From JAFMKE01 sp964655225 (GTDB taxonomy: Bacteria > Bacteroidota > Bacteroidia > Chitinophagales > UBA8649): 44,906 bases of DNA. The stretch spans positions 1-44,906 of the forward strand of contig CAZZMB010000018.1 of NCBI GenBank assembly GCA_964655225.1. The letters run 5' to 3'. A program made the position numbers and the translations under genes. The notes below the pieces were generated by a model. It saw only the letters and a list, made by a program, of their open reading frames with translations, had not been told where the DNA came from and ran no database searches. Positions 25,896 to 35,894 of this stretch are shown here, piece by piece. Numbering within the stretch: position 1 is the first letter of the stretch; every line of letters starts with the position of its first letter.

Positions 25896-27577
25896 TTATT
25901 CATTCATCAAATCTGGAGTGGTTCCTTTCTCCTTATTGATTTTTATATTAAGTCCCAATCCAATGATATAGGAGTACTTTTTAAAGTCCATCGTGTAAGT
26001 GCCAGTATAATTGGCTGGCCTACCTGCTAGAGGTTCTCCATCCGCATAATTGTGGTTATAAGTATTCTGCTGACCAACATTTCGAGTAAACATGGCCCCA
26101 AAATCAATACACACAGACGGATTAAATGTTACTCGACCGCCCAAAGCAAAAGCGTGACCTGGTATCCAGAAATCTACATCGTTGTGATACTCTTCTTCAA
26201 CACCTGCTCGGTTATAAGTATATCCACCACTTATAAGAAACTTATCAAACAATTGATATTCCGTTGCTAACTCTACCTCATAGTATCCATTTTTTAAATA
26301 CTGCTCTCGTCCATTAAAATCAACTCCTTTAAAAAACATGTATCGACCCCCCGTATTTACTCGCCATTTATCCGTGACTTGGTAACCTATACCACCGCTA
26401 ATAAAGCCCGGTAAATCCGATCTTATCTCCTCACCATCAATAAACACCGGACGGCCTCCTTGCATACCCCCATCTTTTCCATCTCTAACTAGCGTGGTCA
26501 TCACAATTTTAGTGCGATGTTCATACTTTAAAGCGATAAATAATTTATCAGTTGGCTGTATAAGGACACTCGGTATAAAATTAAAACCACTTCCTTTTTG
26601 CCTAATATTAATAAATCGATCTCCACCTAAGTCATCATAGATGCCCGCAATTCCATCAAAAGCTGGTTGTGCAATTTCGTTACCAACAGCGCGCAAATAA
26701 TCTCCGGGACTCATCCAATCATTTAAGGCCGAATTATTAGTTTCAGCTAAGATTTCAATGTTAGAAACCTCTCCTTCACTTGAAACGATTTGTTGACTCC
26801 ACCTAAAATCCATCCCAAATGAAAAGANNNNNNNNNNNNNNNNNNNNNNNNNNNNNNNNNNNNNNNNNNNNNNNNNNNNNNNNNNNNNNNNNNNNNNNNN
26901 NNNNNNNNNNNNNNNNNNNNNNNNNNNCCTTCACTTGAAACGATTTGTTGACTCCACCTAAAATCCATCCCAAATGAAAAGAATTTATTCAGTTTATAAG
27001 CAACACCAAGCTGCACTCCTGGGCTAAATCCTACCCCTTTATTCTGGAAATTATAACGATAATCAGTTATATTGCTGTATCTCGTTCCATTATTGGCATC
27101 ATAATCAACTAAATTTCGAGAGCCCGGCAAGTTAGTTATGGCTGCAGGAACATCTGCAATACCTCGATCAGAAACCGGTAAATCTGCATAGTCAGCACCG
27201 CCAGCGCCACCCACAATCATAAAGGCTCCATGTAAGCTTATCTTATTAATGTTCCAGTTTACAAATACACTTGGAAATACATAACTCTTTGCATTGCCTT
27301 CATACCTCTTCGGGTTTGTCTTATACAACTCATACTCACTTTCTACGCTACTGAATTGATTTAAAGCTTGATTATTGATGTCAATGTGAAAACCCTCACC
27401 CAGAGATGGTAGATTTGCAGGGTTAAAAAAGACTGCATCCACATCTATCGCGGTAGCCCTTGAAGGCATTCTTATAAATTGCGCGCTTTGATTGGGTATT
27501 GTAAAAAGATTGGCTTGCTGAGAAAAGCAGAACATCGGTAAGAAAAAGATGAACGCTAAAATGTAAATGTTTTTCAT
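25896..27577 (-). CDS. FadL/OmpP1-family outer-membrane channel, interrupted by gap
   Basis: This outer-membrane beta barrel probably takes up long-chain fatty acids or other hydrophobic compounds. The N-terminal signal peptide (MKNIYILAFIFFLPMFCFSQ) is followed by the family start, ending in DVDAVFFNPANLPSLGEGF. Later sequence alternates in barrel fashion (KWRVNTGGRYMFF, VCIDFGAMFTRNV). The 100 Ns at 26828-26927 split the reading frame, and the 55 bases before the gap are repeated exactly after it. Removing the Ns and one copy (155 bases) leaves 1527 bases, a single 508-residue frame, so the gene is probably intact in the organism. Confidence 0.85.
26773..26982. repeat. 55-base direct repeat around the gap, assembly artefact
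   Basis: The copies at 26773-26827 and 26928-26982 are identical. Both encode the same stretch GMDFRWSQQIVSSE of the channel protein. The repeat is best explained by contig overlap, because collapsing it restores the frame. Confidence 0.9.
26828..26927. other. Scaffold gap of 100 Ns
   Basis: Exactly 100 N characters interrupt the FadL-like gene. The 55 bases on the left (26773-26827) equal the 55 bases on the right (26928-26982). This is the pattern of two contigs that overlap by one k-mer but were joined with a placeholder gap. Confidence 0.97.
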
Positions 27578-27728
27578 ATAAATAATATTTTTGAATTGCT
27601 AAAATAGGTAATTCAAACCTTGCTTAAGGCAGTTTTCAACATTTCGGGTGTCTGAATATCGATATATGATAAAATTCGCACTTCAAAAAGATGAAAATAT
27701 TTAGTGTAAAAATCGCAACTTTGCAAAA

Positions 27729-28685
27729 ATGATAGTGATTACAGGAGCAAGAGGATTTATTGGAAGTAATTTAATTGAAAAGTTGAATGCTGCGGAATAT
27801 GTAGATTTAATTCTAGTGGATGAGTTAGAAAATAAGGACAAAACCGTTAATCTAAGCGACTGTAGATATGATAAACTTATCGACCGGTCTCATTTTTTGA
27901 ATTGGTTTGTTGAAAATTATGGCCTAGTCAAATTTGTTTTTCACCTTGGAGCAAGGACGGATACTACGGAACAAAACGCAAAAATATTTACTGAGTTAAA
28001 CTTAAATTATTCTAAATCGATTTTTTCAATTTGCACCAAACATCAAATCCCAATAATCTACGCCTCATCTGCAGCCACCTATGGTAATGGAGAATTTGGC
28101 TACAATGACCAATATCCCATTCAGCAATTAAAGCCTTTAAACCCTTATGGTTGGAGTAAGCAGAACTTTGATTTATGGGTTAAAGAACAAAATGAACAGC
28201 CGCCCTTTTGGGCCGGATTAAAATTCTTTAATGTATACGGCAAACACGAGGGCCATAAGCATCGAATGGCAAGTGTCATACTTCACGCATATGATCAAAT
28301 AGAAAAAACAGGTAAAATGAAACTTTTCATGTCTCACAAAGAAGCTGTTGGTAATGGAGAACAAAAGCGAGATTTTATTGCTGTTCAAGACGTAGTCGAC
28401 ATCTGCTTTTATTTTTTTCTTCACCCAAAGGAAAGCGGATTATATAACGTGGGCACTGGACAGGCAAGAACATACAATGATTTGATCAATGCCGTATTTT
28501 TAGCATTAAAAAAAGCAGCAAATATTGAATATATTCCTACACCTGAAGATATCAGAGAATCTTATCAATACTATACACAAGCCGAGGTTAATAAACTGCG
28601 TTCGGCAGGCTATAAAAAACCTTTTATATCTTTAGAGGAAGGAGTTGAAAAGTATGTCCAAGAATACCTAGATGTTTCCTCATAA
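27729..28685 (+). CDS. hldD: ADP-glyceromanno-heptose 6-epimerase
   Basis: A 318-residue short-chain dehydrogenase-type epimerase that converts ADP-D-glycero- to ADP-L-glycero-manno-heptose for the lipopolysaccharide inner core. The NADP-binding loop is GARGFIG (6-12). The catalytic Tyr140-x3-Lys144 lies in NPYGWSK. The family block FFNVYGKHEGHKHRMASV and KRDFIAVQDV are present. A near-consensus -7 element (CAACTTTG at 27716) lies so close to the ATG that the transcript may have almost no leader. The next gene begins 45 bases after the stop, in the same reading frame. Confidence 0.92.
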   Translation: MIVITGARGFIGSNLIEKLNAAEYVDLILVDELENKDKTVNLSDCRYDKLIDRSHFLNWFVENYGLVKFVFHLGARTDTTEQNAKIFTELNLNYSKSIFSICTKHQIPIIYASSAATYGNGEFGYNDQYPIQQLKPLNPYGWSKQNFDLWVKEQNEQPPFWAGLKFFNVYGKHEGHKHRMASVILHAYDQIEKTGKMKLFMSHKEAVGNGEQKRDFIAVQDVVDICFYFFLHPKESGLYNVGTGQARTYNDLINAVFLALKKAANIEYIPTPEDIRESYQYYTQAEVNKLRSAGYKKPFISLEEGVEKYVQEYLDVSS

Positions 28686-28730
28686 TCTCAAGCTCATTTA
28701 AGCGTTAAGAAGACACGAAAAGAATCGTAT

Positions 28731-31700
28731 TTGTTATTTAGACTGTTTGCCATATTATTTATTTGCTATTATTCTCAAGCTTCGGCACAAAGTCTTTCAA
28801 ATTTTAGAGCCTTTAAATTAACCCCCACTTCCGATACAATCACCTTAGATAGTGTGAGTATATTGGAATCAAGTTTTGAAATCCGATTACAAGATGGTTC
28901 AAGCCTGACCTCCTCGTTATACCTACTAAATCCCTACACCACTCATGTAATTATTGATAAAGGCTTAATTGGTCAAGAATTATATTTCTCCTATAGAACA
29001 TTCCCATTTCTTTTTAGCCGCAGGTATTACTCAAAAGATTATAACGCCTACAAAAAACAAACCAGTGAACAAGGTTTTATTATACAATCCGCTCAAGTAA
29101 ATCGCTCTAACCTAAGCTCCACCGAGCTCATAGATTTTGGAGAATTAGACTACAATGGAAATCTTTCCAGAGGAGTTGGTTTTGGAAATGCTCAAAGTTT
29201 AAATGTTAATTCGAGTTTCAACATACAACTATCAGGAATGATTACGGATGATATTGAGGTAAAAGCAGCAATAACAGACAACAATATACCCATCCAGCCC
29301 GAGGGAAATACAGCCCAATTACAAGAATTTGATAAGGTCTTTATACAACTAAGAAAGGATCAACACTATTTAACCGTCGGGGATTTTGACCTAAAAAGCT
29401 CTCCTGGGTATTTCATGAAGTTTCAGCGGAATTTACAAGGGGCGTCCTATCAAGGATCCCAAGCAATTAACGAGTTTGGTGTAGCTAGCGGAATGGCAAG
29501 TTTTGCCATTTCCAGAGGCAAATTTGTCATCAATAATATAAGTGCACAAGAGGGTAACCAAGGTCCATATCGACTGTCTGGACCAAATGGTGAAACATTC
29601 ATTATCGTTTTAAGTGGCTCAGAACGGGTATTTATCAATGGTGTATTACAAAGTAGAGGAGACAATAATGATTATACAATCGACTATAATGTTGGAGAAA
29701 TTACCTTTACTCCAAACAAAATGGTCACGCAAGATATGAGAATCAGAGTTGAATTTGAATATGCTGATCGTTACTTTTTGCGATCTTTATATCACGTTAA
29801 CGGCGGATTTGAACATGATAAATTTAAAACAGAAATCAACTTCTTTTCTCAACAAGACGCCAAAAGTCAAGCAATCAATCAAGACCTAAACAATGATCGC
29901 ACTCAAGTTTTAGAAAATGCAGGAGATAATTTATTAAATGCGCTTGCTTCTGGTGTAAATGCAGTAGAATTTGATGAAAGCAGAGTACTTTATGAAAAAA
30001 AAGACACCCTAATCAATGGAATCATCGACACGTTTTATGTGTATTCCACTAATGATAATATTCAATTATACAGTTTAAGCTTCTCATTGATTGGAGAAGG
30101 CTTAGGATCTTATAATCCAATAAATGCGGTCGCAAATGGTCGAGTTTTTGAATATCTTGGTCCAGGAAATGGAGGATACCTTCCTGTCATTCAATTAATT
30201 GCTCCACAAAAACAACAATTGCTTAGCTCAAGGTTTACCTTCACGCCAAGCGAGCAAGCAGCTTTAGGGTTTGAATTGGCTTTAAGCAATCAAGATTTAA
30301 ATACTTTTTCTGATCTTGATGCTGGAGACAATATAGGATTAGGTTTGAACCTATTTATAAATCAGGATATTCGTTTGAAAAAAGACACCCTAAAAACAAT
30401 TTTACTCACCGGTAATTATGAATTCAAGCAAAGTAAATTTGTCCCACTCGAAAGATATAGAGCCGTAGAATTTAGTAGAAATTTTAGTTTTACCGATACC
30501 TTAAACCTAGATGAACATTTGGCTAATATAGGATTTAAGCTAAGTAAAAACAGTAGGGGATCCATTGATTATAGGTTCAACTACCTTAAACGTGATACCA
30601 TTTATCAAGGAATAGAAAACATCGTCTCTAGTAACTTTAATGCGAATCATTGGCAAAGCACCAATAATATTCGGTATCTGTACGCAAAAAACCAAGAAAT
30701 AGAAACTCACTTCATCAGACCTAATCTTATGTTAGCTAAAGAAATGCCTAGGCTCGATAATTGGAAATTAGGTATTCATGTCAATCATGAAATAAATAAA
30801 GCGACCGCAGTTTTTTCGGACAGCCTAATGAATAGTTCTTTCCTATGGCAAGAATATGGTGCTTTTATTCAAAATGCCGATTCCTCTAAAAATCAATTTG
30901 CCCTTAGCTATAAACTGAGATACCAGCACTTATCTGATGGGGAAAAATTCGACGACGCCTATTTAAAAGCACAGAACGTTGAATTAAAGGGAAGATACAT
31001 AGCCAAGAAAAGTCATACTTTAAATTGGAATTTAATTTATCGAAACCTTCAACAAGATACCCTGTTTAATGCAGATAGTGATTTAGAACATTTCTATTTA
31101 GGCAGGTTCGATTATGGTGTTTCTGCTTCAAAAGGAGCTATTAGAAGTAATACGTTATACGAAATAGGTGCAGGAAGAGAGCAAAAAGTTCAGTACAACT
31201 ACATTGAAGACCCGAATGGTCAAGGTAGTTTTGCATGGGAGGATATCAATGAAAATGGTGTACAAGAAATTAATGAGTTTTATGTGTCAGCATTTCAAAA
31301 TGAAAATCGATTTATTCGTGTTTATACCAACTCATTAGAGTTTCAACCCGTAAACTCCACTCGATTCAATCAGAACTTAAGTCTAAATCCAAAAGCTGTA
31401 TGGTTTAATGAACAAGGATTTAAAGCTTTTCTAGCAAGATTTTCTTCCAATACGAGCTTACAGTTTAACAAAAAAGTATTTGCATCCAAGGAAATCAATT
31501 TTGGCAATGTCGTCAGTCCATTCCAGTTAAGCTTAAACGATAGCTTATTGGTTTCAAGTGCAACTAGTATTCGTAATGTCGTCTTTTTTAATCGAACGGA
31601 TACAAAATATGGTTTTGACTACACTTACTTGTTTAGCAATAGCAAAACACTACTTACCAGTGGATTTGAAAACAGAAAATTTATTCTGAACACCTTCAAT

Positions 31701-32213
31701 TCTAGGTGGAACTTTGCAAAAAATTTGACTATTAATGCAAATTACGCGACTGGCTTCAAACAGAACAACTCTGATTTCTTTTTCGATAGAACCTATGAAT
31801 ATATAATCAATGAAGCGGGTGGAAATATAACTTGGTTATACCAAAACACCTTTCGGGTGGAGTTAGCCTATGAATATGGTTTTAAATCTAATCCATTGGC
31901 AACTAACGGAGGTCAGTTTGCTGTGAGTAATGAGATAAATACGAATTTTAAATATGCCAAAGCAAATAACTTCAGTATTACTGGCCAATTCAGCTTTACT
32001 ACAGTTGGCTACAACGATGAGCTTTTTCAAAACCAGCAACTCCAATTTGATATGTTACAAGGCCTGCAAGAGGGTAATAATTTTGTCTGGAATTTAGGAA
32101 TAGATAAGACCTTTGCTAAGCTCTTACAACTCTCTATACAGTATGATGGGAGAAAGGTAGGAGAATCCCCGCTGGTACATGGTGGTAGAATGCAAGTAAG
32201 AGCCATATTTTAA
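28731..32213 (+). CDS. Large outer-membrane barrel protein of unknown function
   Basis: About 1160 residues. A signal peptide (hydrophobic FRLFAILFICYY, cleavage near ASAQ) leads into a domain containing EFDKVFIQLRKDQHYLTVGDF. Near residue 275 is the striking block EGNQGPYRLSGPNG, then VLSGSERVFINGVLQSRG, DYTIDYNVGEITFTP and IRVEFEYADRYF. I recall this block from other large Bacteroidota envelope proteins, but no function is known to me. The C-terminal two thirds alternates like an outer-membrane barrel. There is no ATG at the front: the start is probably the TTG at 28731, or an unusual codon further upstream, since the frame is open back to the hldD stop and encodes a basic stretch (KKTRKESY) suited to a signal peptide. 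The context with hldD suggests outer-membrane biogenesis. Confidence 0.75.
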   Translation: MLFRLFAILFICYYSQASAQSLSNFRAFKLTPTSDTITLDSVSILESSFEIRLQDGSSLTSSLYLLNPYTTHVIIDKGLIGQELYFSYRTFPFLFSRRYYSKDYNAYKKQTSEQGFIIQSAQVNRSNLSSTELIDFGELDYNGNLSRGVGFGNAQSLNVNSSFNIQLSGMITDDIEVKAAITDNNIPIQPEGNTAQLQEFDKVFIQLRKDQHYLTVGDFDLKSSPGYFMKFQRNLQGASYQGSQAINEFGVASGMASFAISRGKFVINNISAQEGNQGPYRLSGPNGETFIIVLSGSERVFINGVLQSRGDNNDYTIDYNVGEITFTPNKMVTQDMRIRVEFEYADRYFLRSLYHVNGGFEHDKFKTEINFFSQQDAKSQAINQDLNNDRTQVLENAGDNLLNALASGVNAVEFDESRVLYEKKDTLINGIIDTFYVYSTNDNIQLYSLSFSLIGEGLGSYNPINAVANGRVFEYLGPGNGGYLPVIQLIAPQKQQLLSSRFTFTPSEQAALGFELALSNQDLNTFSDLDAGDNIGLGLNLFINQDIRLKKDTLKTILLTGNYEFKQSKFVPLERYRAVEFSRNFSFTDTLNLDEHLANIGFKLSKNSRGSIDYRFNYLKRDTIYQGIENIVSSNFNANHWQSTNNIRYLYAKNQEIETHFIRPNLMLAKEMPRLDNWKLGIHVNHEINKATAVFSDSLMNSSFLWQEYGAFIQNADSSKNQFALSYKLRYQHLSDGEKFDDAYLKAQNVELKGRYIAKKSHTLNWNLIYRNLQQDTLFNADSDLEHFYLGRFDYGVSASKGAIRSNTLYEIGAGREQKVQYNYIEDPNGQGSFAWEDINENGVQEINEFYVSAFQNENRFIRVYTNSLEFQPVNSTRFNQNLSLNPKAVWFNEQGFKAFLARFSSNTSLQFNKKVFASKEINFGNVVSPFQLSLNDSLLVSSATSIRNVVFFNRTDTKYGFDYTYLFSNSKTLLTSGFENRKFILNTFNSRWNFAKNLTINANYATGFKQNNSDFFFDRTYEYIINEAGGNITWLYQNTFRVELAYEYGFKSNPLATNGGQFAVSNEINTNFKYAKANNFSITGQFSFTTVGYNDELFQNQQLQFDMLQGLQEGNNFVWNLGIDKTFAKLLQLSIQYDGRKVGESPLVHGGRMQVRAIF

Positions 32214-32256
32214 AAGAGACCTTGCCTAGACACGATAAAGGATTCATCCCTCAATC

Positions 32257-33309
32257 TTATTGACTATCGATCCAATCTCGAATAAGTTGAATTCCTGCAT
32301 CATGCGAAAGAGATCTTCCTATCTCAGGCATTCGCTTATCTACTTCATCAGATATCATTCGATACAATAAAATAGATTCATCTGCCGAACCAGGCTTAAT
32401 CACATATTGCAAGCCTCCAGAACCACTTCCAGCGGCTACTGGTGTTTTCCAATATCCTAGGCTTAAGGAGTCTGTATTGTAATATTCCAAATAGAATCCG
32501 GAATTAGCAGCAGAACCCTCTAATCGGTGACAAGATGCACAATTAACCGCCAAATAAGCCCTTGCTTTATCATTCAAACTTGCAGTTGGATGATCGATTC
32601 CTGGCCATGAAGGGATATCACTTAAAGTTGTACTTGATAAAATTCCATCGGCAATCCAACGATCTAATTGATTCGTTGATCCCGAACTGTATGCATAATC
32701 CCGATTCAAATTTTGTATTACAGGTCCAATTGGAGCTATCTTCCCATTCTCTGCATGACAATTCTTACATTGGTTTTGATTGGGTATGAGATAGTTAACA
32801 ACTTCCATCTGTCCATTGATAAAAACAGACATACTTCTTGTTCCGCCAACAACCGTTCTTCTTGCATCCGTTTGATCATCATTCCATTCATAAGTCTCAG
32901 GATACCATCCATTATCCTTGCGAATCAACAGACGAGTTTCAACATAATCTTCAGCACCATTGGCATCCTCATAATAAAAATGCTTTATCAGCACAGCTCC
33001 AACAGGCAAGTTCATAATACCTGTAGTATCAAATGGTATAGAAACTCCTCTTGGAACATAAATGAAGCGTTTTTTCAATGCATAATCACTAAACAAAGAC
33101 ATGTTTAAATCATAAGGTAAAACACCTGCCTCAGCATTAGGAATCAAATCGGCAATATTCCCTTGAAAAAAGTTGTAACTAGACAATAAGTCATGCCCCC
33201 TCCCCGCAGGAATATTAATATCCGTTGAATTGGGTAAGACATCTTTCGCACATTGACTTAACATGACCAGAATGCTCAGCAGAAAAATAGAATATTTAAA
33301 CAAATTCAC
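32257..33309 (-). CDS. Di-heme c-type cytochrome lipoprotein, beta-helix partner family
   Basis: A 350-residue exported protein. The N-terminus looks like a lipoprotein signal with Cys20 (LVMLSQC). Two haem-c motifs are present: C181-K-N-C184-H and C257-A-S-C260-H. The layout matches a family described as uncharacterised and found regularly next to a parallel beta-helix protein (TIGR03806 with TIGR03805; NCBI uses the name SO_2930 family di-heme cytochrome). The partner gene ends 3 bases upstream, so this pair fits. It may carry electrons in the periplasm or at the outer membrane; donor and acceptor are unknown. Confidence 0.82.
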   Translation of the reverse strand: MNLFKYSIFLLSILVMLSQCAKDVLPNSTDINIPAGRGHDLLSSYNFFQGNIADLIPNAEAGVLPYDLNMSLFSDYALKKRFIYVPRGVSIPFDTTGIMNLPVGAVLIKHFYYEDANGAEDYVETRLLIRKDNGWYPETYEWNDDQTDARRTVVGGTRSMSVFINGQMEVVNYLIPNQNQCKNCHAENGKIAPIGPVIQNLNRDYAYSSGSTNQLDRWIADGILSSTTLSDIPSWPGIDHPTASLNDKARAYLAVNCASCHRLEGSAANSGFYLEYYNTDSLSLGYWKTPVAAGSGSGGLQYVIKPGSADESILLYRMISDEVDKRMPEIGRSLSHDAGIQLIRDWIDSQ

Positions 33310-33312
33310 TGA

Positions 33313-34566
33313 CTAAAAAGGATCAAATAAAACTGCATCTAACGCTGGTTGAGTGCAATCATGAGGAGTCATATTGTCTGTAATTTGACCACCATTTGGA
33401 TCAGCATAAGCATTCACATTAACAAAAGTTGGCGTATTCGATTCTTGAATACATATAACCTGTGGAGCTGCATAAATACCATCTAGCAGAATATAGGGTT
33501 GGGCAAAACCACTCTGCGCTAATAAACCTACGATGTCAGCAATGGCAGGAGGTTGAACAGGATTCAAATTTCCCGTCATTGAATACGTATTATCATGAAT
33601 AGATATTAAATATGGTAAGGGCTGGAAATTAGGGTCATTTGGGTTGTCTTCAACAAACAAATAACTAGCAACTAATATTCCTGCAAACTCATTACCGTTA
33701 AAATCATTGTTAAATATTTCGACAGTATTCGTACTTAAAACCATAAAACCTGTCCCTGAAGGAACTGTTCCAACGATGTTTCCTGCTGGAGCAAAATTAG
33801 TTCTGTTGTTGTCGTGAACATTATTATTAAAAACCCGAACATGCGTGCCATATTGAGTTAATCCAGGAAGATCAAAAACCAAAATTCCCCCTGTGTTATC
33901 AAATGCTTCATTATCAAAAACATCTGCATTAATGGTATTCTCTATCTCAATACCTGCAACATTGCCCTCGGCTACTGAATTTTTTACAATCACATCGACT
34001 GATTGACCCACATATATACCCGCATCTGAAGCTCCATAAGCATAGCAATTATCAATGTATACCTTTGAACACAAAACTGGATACAAACCATAAGCACCAT
34101 TTGAAGTGCTTGGAGTGCCGCTCCATACCGTTGCTACATTAACAAAACTAACTCTATCGCAATCTCTTGTTTTTAATGCGTCTCCTTCTGAATCTCTTAT
34201 TGTAAAATTTTCAAATCTTAGATTGACGCAATTTGTAGCTAAAACGCCGTCTCCACCTGATGTTTGAGCACTAAAATCTAAACTAGTTAAATCTCGCCCC
34301 GCACCAATAATAATGATATCGCTTTTACCATCAATCGACAAAGTGTTGGTAAATGAAAAAGTACCTTCCTCAAACATTATTGTTGTTCCATTTTCCGCTT
34401 CAATAAATGCAGTTTGCGCCTCATCTGCCGCATTAGGACCAGCGGAAATAATTATGGTTTTATCTCCATCATCACCATCACCATCTTTTTTGCATGAAGT
34501 CATCAATATTACAGGCATTCCTAGTAAAAATAAAAAAAGCGGAACATTTAGAAATAACTTTCTCAT
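33313..34566 (-). CDS. Parallel beta-helix lipoprotein, di-heme partner
   Basis: A 417-residue lipoprotein: a hydrophobic signal ends at Cys25 (LMTSC), followed by KKDGDGDDGD. An acidic stretch just after the lipid-bearing Cys is the type of signal that sends lipoprotein to the surface in several Bacteroidota. The rest consists of right-handed beta-helix turns (IIIIGAGRDLTSLDFS, NLRFENFTIRDSEGDAL, VIVKNSVAEGNVAGIEIEN, VRVFNNNVHDNNRTNFAP). It matches TIGR03805, whose members occur in two-gene pairs with TIGR03806. It is the first gene of the pair. Such folds often bind or cleave polysaccharides, but I see no recognisable catalytic site. Confidence 0.82.
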   Translation of the reverse strand: MRKLFLNVPLFLFLLGMPVILMTSCKKDGDGDDGDKTIIISAGPNAADEAQTAFIEAENGTTIMFEEGTFSFTNTLSIDGKSDIIIIGAGRDLTSLDFSAQTSGGDGVLATNCVNLRFENFTIRDSEGDALKTRDCDRVSFVNVATVWSGTPSTSNGAYGLYPVLCSKVYIDNCYAYGASDAGIYVGQSVDVIVKNSVAEGNVAGIEIENTINADVFDNEAFDNTGGILVFDLPGLTQYGTHVRVFNNNVHDNNRTNFAPAGNIVGTVPSGTGFMVLSTNTVEIFNNDFNGNEFAGILVASYLFVEDNPNDPNFQPLPYLISIHDNTYSMTGNLNPVQPPAIADIVGLLAQSGFAQPYILLDGIYAAPQVICIQESNTPTFVNVNAYADPNGGQITDNMTPHDCTQPALDAVLFDPF

Positions 34567-34738
34567 ATTGTTGGTTTTAAGTTAAATTGATTGGGTTAAT
34601 TATTTGAGTAATATCTCTTAAATATAGGGAAAAATTTAAAAATAAATGCTAATTTATTTTTTTTAAACTAGATATAATAGTCTAAAATAGAAAATTTGAG
34701 ATAATTGTTAGACATTTGTTGTATCAAATAAGAAGTTA

Positions 34739-35824
34739 ATGCGAGAATTTCCAACTATAACAGACCCTACTTACGAGCCAATTGAAAACTTGAATAGTTT
34801 TGATCAATTTTGGGTTGATAAAATGCGGGATAAAAGAGATTTAGTCCTTTTCTATTTTACGCTAAGATTGATAGCTATTTTTATTCCATTGGCAATTTGT
34901 CTTTATCTACCCCTGCCCCCATACATTTGGATTCCATTGGCCTTACTGTATACTTGGGTTAATGTTTTTCGTTACAAAAGTAGATTTACTTTAATGTTAC
35001 ACATTACTAGTCACCGACCTTGGTTTAAGAGTAAATACAGTTATTTAAATAAGTTTTTACCTTGGATATTAGGGCCATTTATGGGGCAATCTCCGGAAGC
35101 TTATTTTAGTCATCACGTCGGCATGCATCACCTCGAAGGAAATTTAGAAGATGATGATAGCACAACAATGCACTACCAAAGAGACAGTAAGTTGGATTTT
35201 GCTAAATACTTGTTTGGATTTTTATTTTTTGGGCTTTTTCGATTAGCTGCTTATTTCAATAAAAAGAATCGTCCAAGCTTGAGGAATAACGCAATTATTG
35301 GTGAAAGTTTATTTTTCATCGGCAGTTTCGCTTTATGTTTTTTAAATTGGCAGGCGACCCTTGTCGTTTTTATTATTCCATTTATCACTACGCGAATAAC
35401 CATGATGCTTGGCAACTGGGCACAACATTCATTTATTGACTCTATGGATCCCGCCAATGAATACAAGAATTCGATTACTGTAATCAATCATAAGTTTAAT
35501 CGACGATGTTGGAATGATGGATACCACATCAGTCACCATGTAAAACCAACCTTGCACTGGACTGACCACCCTGCTCATTTATTGGAGAACAAACAGGTTT
35601 ATGCGGATAATGAAGCTATTGTTTTTGAAGGGATTGAGTTTGGCGGAATATGGCTAAATCTCATGAAAAAAAATTATCAAAAGCTGGCAAGTCATGTCGT
35701 CAACATTAATGGCATGTACCAATCTGAAGAGGAGATCATCGCTATTTTAAAAGCGCGAACAAAAAAAATACCAAAAACGGGATTGACTATGGATAGTATT
35801 CGTAAGTTGAATCGTGCGGCCTAG
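34739..35824 (+). CDS. Fatty acid desaturase-family membrane protein
   Basis: A 361-residue di-iron membrane enzyme. Histidine clusters are visible: HITSH (about residues 88-92), HHVGMHH (about 122-128), a lone His in NWAQHSF, and HISHH followed by HWTDHPAH. Four or so hydrophobic segments (about 40-75, 155-175, 185-230) fit the family. It probably introduces double bonds in acyl chains or sphingolipid-like substrates; the exact substrate is open. It is divergent from the beta-helix pair across a 172-base AT-rich interval and appears to be a single-gene unit. Confidence 0.82.
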   Translation: MREFPTITDPTYEPIENLNSFDQFWVDKMRDKRDLVLFYFTLRLIAIFIPLAICLYLPLPPYIWIPLALLYTWVNVFRYKSRFTLMLHITSHRPWFKSKYSYLNKFLPWILGPFMGQSPEAYFSHHVGMHHLEGNLEDDDSTTMHYQRDSKLDFAKYLFGFLFFGLFRLAAYFNKKNRPSLRNNAIIGESLFFIGSFALCFLNWQATLVVFIIPFITTRITMMLGNWAQHSFIDSMDPANEYKNSITVINHKFNRRCWNDGYHISHHVKPTLHWTDHPAHLLENKQVYADNEAIVFEGIEFGGIWLNLMKKNYQKLASHVVNINGMYQSEEEIIAILKARTKKIPKTGLTMDSIRKLNRAA

Positions 35825-35894
35825 TTAGTTTATAAAAATAGTGCTAAATACCTGGGCATTTTTTTTGGTTAGATATTTGATTTTGCTGTATTAA

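Noticed and set aside
26773..26982. True 55-base direct repeat or mobile-element target duplication
   Set aside because: The copies flank a placeholder gap, and collapsing them restores an uninterrupted frame with one copy of the peptide.
28683..28731. Read-through fusion of hldD to the barrel protein
   Set aside because: The two share a frame, but the second protein needs a free N-terminal signal peptide, and HldD is complete at its stop.
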